DNA from: Hormiphora californensis | Taxonomy: Eukaryota; Ctenophora; Tentaculata; Cydippida; Pleurobrachiidae | Assembly (NCBI GenBank): GCA_020137815.1 | Contig: CM035360.1 | Coordinates: forward strand, 501,001 to 565,000 | Direction: 5' to 3' | Length of the DNA: 64,000 bases | Shown here: positions 61,136 through 64,000 of the stretch, piece after piece | Layout: each line of letters starts with the position of its first letter | Numbering within the stretch: position 1 is the stretch's first letter | Notes under the pieces: generated by a model | What the model was told of the DNA's origin: nothing | Database searches by the model: none | What the model saw: only the letters and a program-made list of their open reading frames with translations | Made by a program: the position numbers and the translations under genes

Positions 61136-63618
61136 ATGGCGGATCAACCGGCTGTAGTTGAGGCGGAGCCTTACTACCCACCCCACGAGACATATGAAAA
61201 GAAGACCAAGAGGGTAAGGAGAGAGATATAGAGGGAGAGAGACTGAGAGATATTAGATGAGGAAATGCACTATGCAGCAATTCAATTGAGATACTATAGC
61301 GAGATCAAGAAGAATTTTGGAACATCGCCAGACGCCATATCTCTGTAGTCTGTTCCACTAATATCAATTAGTACTTAATAATTAATTAGTAGCTAATTAA
61401 TAATTAACACCCTCTCTCCAGTCTACGAAAAAGAAGCCCAAGGCATCTCGTCATATCGAGTTAATGGAATGGCTCCCCACTCTCCCCCAACTGTTTGCCT
61501 ATATTGGGGTGACTCAGCTGTTCCTAATGTTCTGGGTGTTTGTGGGGGAGTGTGCTGATGATGTAGCTGGAACCTGGAACATCGTCATGATGTGGTTAGT
61601 AATTGAAATTGAAATGATGTGGTTAGTACAATACTAATCAACTAACTAATCATAAATTATCCGCCTCTAGATGATGTGGTTAGTACAATTAACTAGTTAG
61701 TATCATAATATAGAATTAATTACCTGTCTCTAGTTGATGTGGTTATTGTATTTGAAACTAAAAGAGCGTCAATCCAATCACCTAACACGGTGTCCTGGAA
61801 GGAGGTTTTACCTCGCCTAGAGTAACCCGAGAAGTTACGGACCCTACCCCACGTATTTTTTGACGTAGAATCCGAAAAACATAAAATTAAAATCCGGTCA
61901 TGTGCCGTTTTTGCGTAAAACGGCAAAAACTGTTATTTTTCAGCGATTTTCGACTTTTTACGCTTTCTAGAGATTTAAAAAATATTTCCTTACAAGATAT
62001 GATCTTGTGCTTCTAGACTAATAAAATACAATCGATTTGGTACAAATTGGTTCCAGGTTTGTGTGATATGGTCAAAAGGTCTTTTTACTGTGGCCCATCA
62101 AAGATGGCCACTCTGCAAATACGTATTTGGCTCCTTTGGCCGCAGATGTAAACCAAAATAAGATTTATTATACACTAAAATTTGCGTCTTCTCAAGGCGA
62201 ACAACCTGGTTTTTACGACATTCCATTTCATGCAGGCGTTGAGGAGTTACAGCTGAAAAACTGCTACAGTGGATTTTGGAAATACCCCTACTTCATCAAA
62301 CTCTTACCCGGGAAAGATTTCGAAAAATATAAATTTTTATACATGAAAATGAAGCTCAAACAAATGCCAACAAGATGCAAAAAACGGGAAGTGTCTAACT
62401 TATTTCGTTCAGAAGTTATAGTCAAAATAAAAGTGCTTATTATTTGCCTTTAAAATACACTCTAAAACCATACTTTTAGACAATTTCTGACAACTTCAAA
62501 CAAATTTTGTCCACAGGGGGCTAAGTTGGTGCACTGGAGGTGAAATTTTATTCGTATTGCATTTTTAGACAGATTTGCTGTTTTTCAGGGCTTTAAAAGG
62601 GTGTTTTTAAAGGCAAATATAAGCACTTTTATTTTGACTATAACTTCTGAACGAAATAAGCTAGACACTTCCCGTTTTTTGCATCTTGTTGGCATTTGTC
62701 TGAGCTTCATTTTCATGTATAAAAATTTATATTTTTCGAAATCTTCTCCGGGTTAGAGTTTGATGAAGTAGGGGTATTTCCAAAATCCACTGTAGCAGTT
62801 TTTCAGCTGTAACTCCTCAACGCCTGCATGAAATGGAATGTCGTAAAAACCAGGTTGTTCGCCTTGAGAAGACGCAAATTTTGGTGTATAATAAATCTTA
62901 TTTTGGTCCACAACTGAGGCCACAGGAGCCAAAAACGTATTTGCAGATAAGACATCTTTAAGGGGCCACTGCAACGAGAGTTTTTGACCAAATCACACAA
63001 ACCCAAAACCAATCTGTAGCAAATTGATTATATTTTATTGGTGAAAATTCTCGAGACCGTATCTTTTAAGGGTGATTTACTAGAACCTCTGAAATACGAA
63101 AAAAGTTGAAAATTGCTAAAAATAACAGTTTTTGCCGTTTTACGCAAAAACGGCACATGACCGGATTTTAATTTTATGTTTTTCGGATTCTACGTCAAAA
63201 AATACGTGGGGTAGGGTCCGTAACTTCTCGGGTTACTCTAGGCGAGGTAAAACCTCCTTCCAGGACACCGTGCTAAATGTCACATCAGACCCGCAAGCTA
63301 TATTTTATAAAATCCCCCCTCTTCAGGCTGATGGTAGCTGCTTCTACCACCCTATTCGGGCTCTACCAGTACCTTTTCAAATTTAACATTCTAAAATCCA
63401 TCTCCCGCACCGTTGCCGCCTTGATCATCTTCATCTTTATGATGTACCTTCCCTCCATGCTTCACGCTGGCTCCGTTGCTGCCAAGGGTATCTTTGCTCT
63501 TGTCAAATTCCTCATGATCGGGGGGATCACTCTGTTCTATGTGGCCGTGTATTTTGATGATATCGCACCACCCGCAAAGAACGTGCCCAGGAGAGTCAGG
63601 AGGCTGCTGTATAAGTAG
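61136..63618 (+). CDS. Small four-transmembrane protein, three exons
   Basis: Exons 61,136-61,213; 61,422-61,594; 63,327-63,618. They join in phase to about 180 codons. The N-terminus is cytosol-like and basic (YEKKTKRSTKKKPKASRH). Helices: LFAYIGVTQLFLMFWVFVG; MMWLMVAASTTLFGLYQYLF; TVAALIIFIFMMYLPSML; LVKFLMIGGITLFYVAVYF. It ends with a basic tail (NVPRRVRRLLYK). I do not recognise the family; MARVEL-like or tetraspan vesicle proteins have the same topology, but no diagnostic motif was seen. Intron 2 is 1.7 kb, of which 1.49 kb is a foldback element. The stop codon abuts another inverted-repeat element. Confidence 0.75.
61585..61745 (+). repeat. Repeated donor of exon 2
   Basis: The exon end catgatgtg|gttagt recurs three more times in 150 bp as gaaatgatgtg|gttagtacaa, ctctagatgatgtg|gttagt and ctctagttgatgtg|gttatt. 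The last two are also preceded by acceptor-like cctctag or gtctctag, so they resemble 8-nt micro-exons. Confidence 0.85.
61786..63272. mobile_element. 1.49-kb foldback element in intron 2, 4-bp target duplication
   Basis: Arms of about 690 bp are near-perfect inverses around a loop of roughly 100 bp (about 62,480-62,580). Ends CACGGTGTCCTGGAAGG and inverse; target duplication ctaa (61,782-61,785 and 63,273-63,276). It carries tacgtcaaaaaatacgtggg, as in the 55,988 element. Frames at 61,720-61,926 (-) and 63,132-63,386 (+) mirror each other and are not recognised. Confidence 0.92.
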
Positions 63619-63913
63619 GGGCACCCTCCGTGCAGTGTGGCTGGCTCACCATTAGGTAAATGATCCCATTTTGGGGGGAAACAGTCGGATCTGAGTTTCA
63701 AGTTCAGCTGTTACGACTATCTACCATTGAGACCTCTTAACTCATTAGGGCTCAGTGATCACGAGACTGTTTCCCCCTATTTCTTGCTGATATAATTTGC
63801 TGCTATAGCTGAACGGGGCATCCTCCTTCACCTCTCCAGCTCCAAAATAAAGTGTATTTAACCAAAAAACTGCCCAATTTCGCTGAGCCAGCCCAACACA
63901 AAGAGGGTGCCCC
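63618..63913. mobile_element. 296-bp inverted-repeat element at the 3' end of the four-helix gene
   Basis: The ends ggggcaccctc and gagggtgcccc, with a further inner pair (ggctggctcacc / gctgagccagcc). The first G of the element is the last base of the TAG stop. Inside is aataaag (63,846), a candidate polyadenylation signal for the gene. No clear target duplication. Confidence 0.7.
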
Positions 63914-64000
63914 GTGCAGCAGACAGATAGCAGATACACAGAGATTATGAACACATTTATTATGTTTGAATTCCGTCTGACGGTGCCGACCCTGTATTGA

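Noticed and set aside
61720-63386. Mirror-image frames of 68-108 codons
   Set aside because: Arms of the second foldback element inside an intron.

Overview
The window is metazoan nuclear DNA. Genes are split by short GT..AG introns. They encode a KIF13-type kinesin with a CAP-Gly tail, a polypeptide GalNAc-transferase, a TMEM63/OSCA-type channel, a thrombospondin-repeat secreted protein and a class A GPCR. Short interstitial TTAGGG repeats fit the same reading. Compact introns and many hairpin DNA elements suggest an invertebrate, perhaps an early-branching one such as a sponge or cnidarian. I cannot fix the phylum from the sequence alone.

Layout. 1-4,994 (-) is KIF13, intron-free here: 1,070 codons are intact, then the tail to the left edge is broken by many frame changes. 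5.8-7.5 kb is homopolymer-inflated sequence of doubtful quality. 7.7-10.1 kb holds decayed retroelement coding remnants. 10,450-14,550 (-) is a ten-exon GalNAc-transferase, divergent from a 21-exon TMEM63-type channel at 15,452-28,534 (+). 28.9-30.8 kb is repeat-rich. 30,894-45,156 (+) is a 13-exon secreted protein whose introns are all phase 1 and whose assembled reading frame is 728 aa. Its large introns hold a poly-G run, a second homopolymer-inflated block and several mobile elements. 46,580-47,659 (-) is a single-exon GPCR. 49.6-55.5 kb is a 31-bp satellite interrupted by a 1.4-kb inverted-repeat element and a 3.5-kb gag-only LTR retrotransposon. 57,871-60,103 (+) is a five-exon cysteine-rich secreted protein with recently duplicated exons. 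61,136-63,618 (+) is a three-exon, four-helix membrane protein whose second intron is mostly a 1.5-kb foldback element.

Three patterns stand out. First, many exon-intron junctions carry tandem duplications that copy the splice donor or acceptor itself, in at least five genes. This could generate alternative splice sites or new introns, or it may reflect a duplication bias. Second, two long hairpin elements (55,988-57,450 and 61,786-63,272) share a CACGG terminus, 4-bp target duplications and an internal motif. A separate family has ends CCAGGAACCGACCGAA and 6-bp target duplications. Neither could be assigned to a known superfamily by eye. Third, sequence quality varies: frame-breaking indels in otherwise conserved genes and run-length-inflated blocks downstream of GA-rich tracts point to consensus errors. 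These should be excluded before anything is called a pseudogene.

The genes show no operon or pathway relation. They are independent transcription units in a transposon-rich region.
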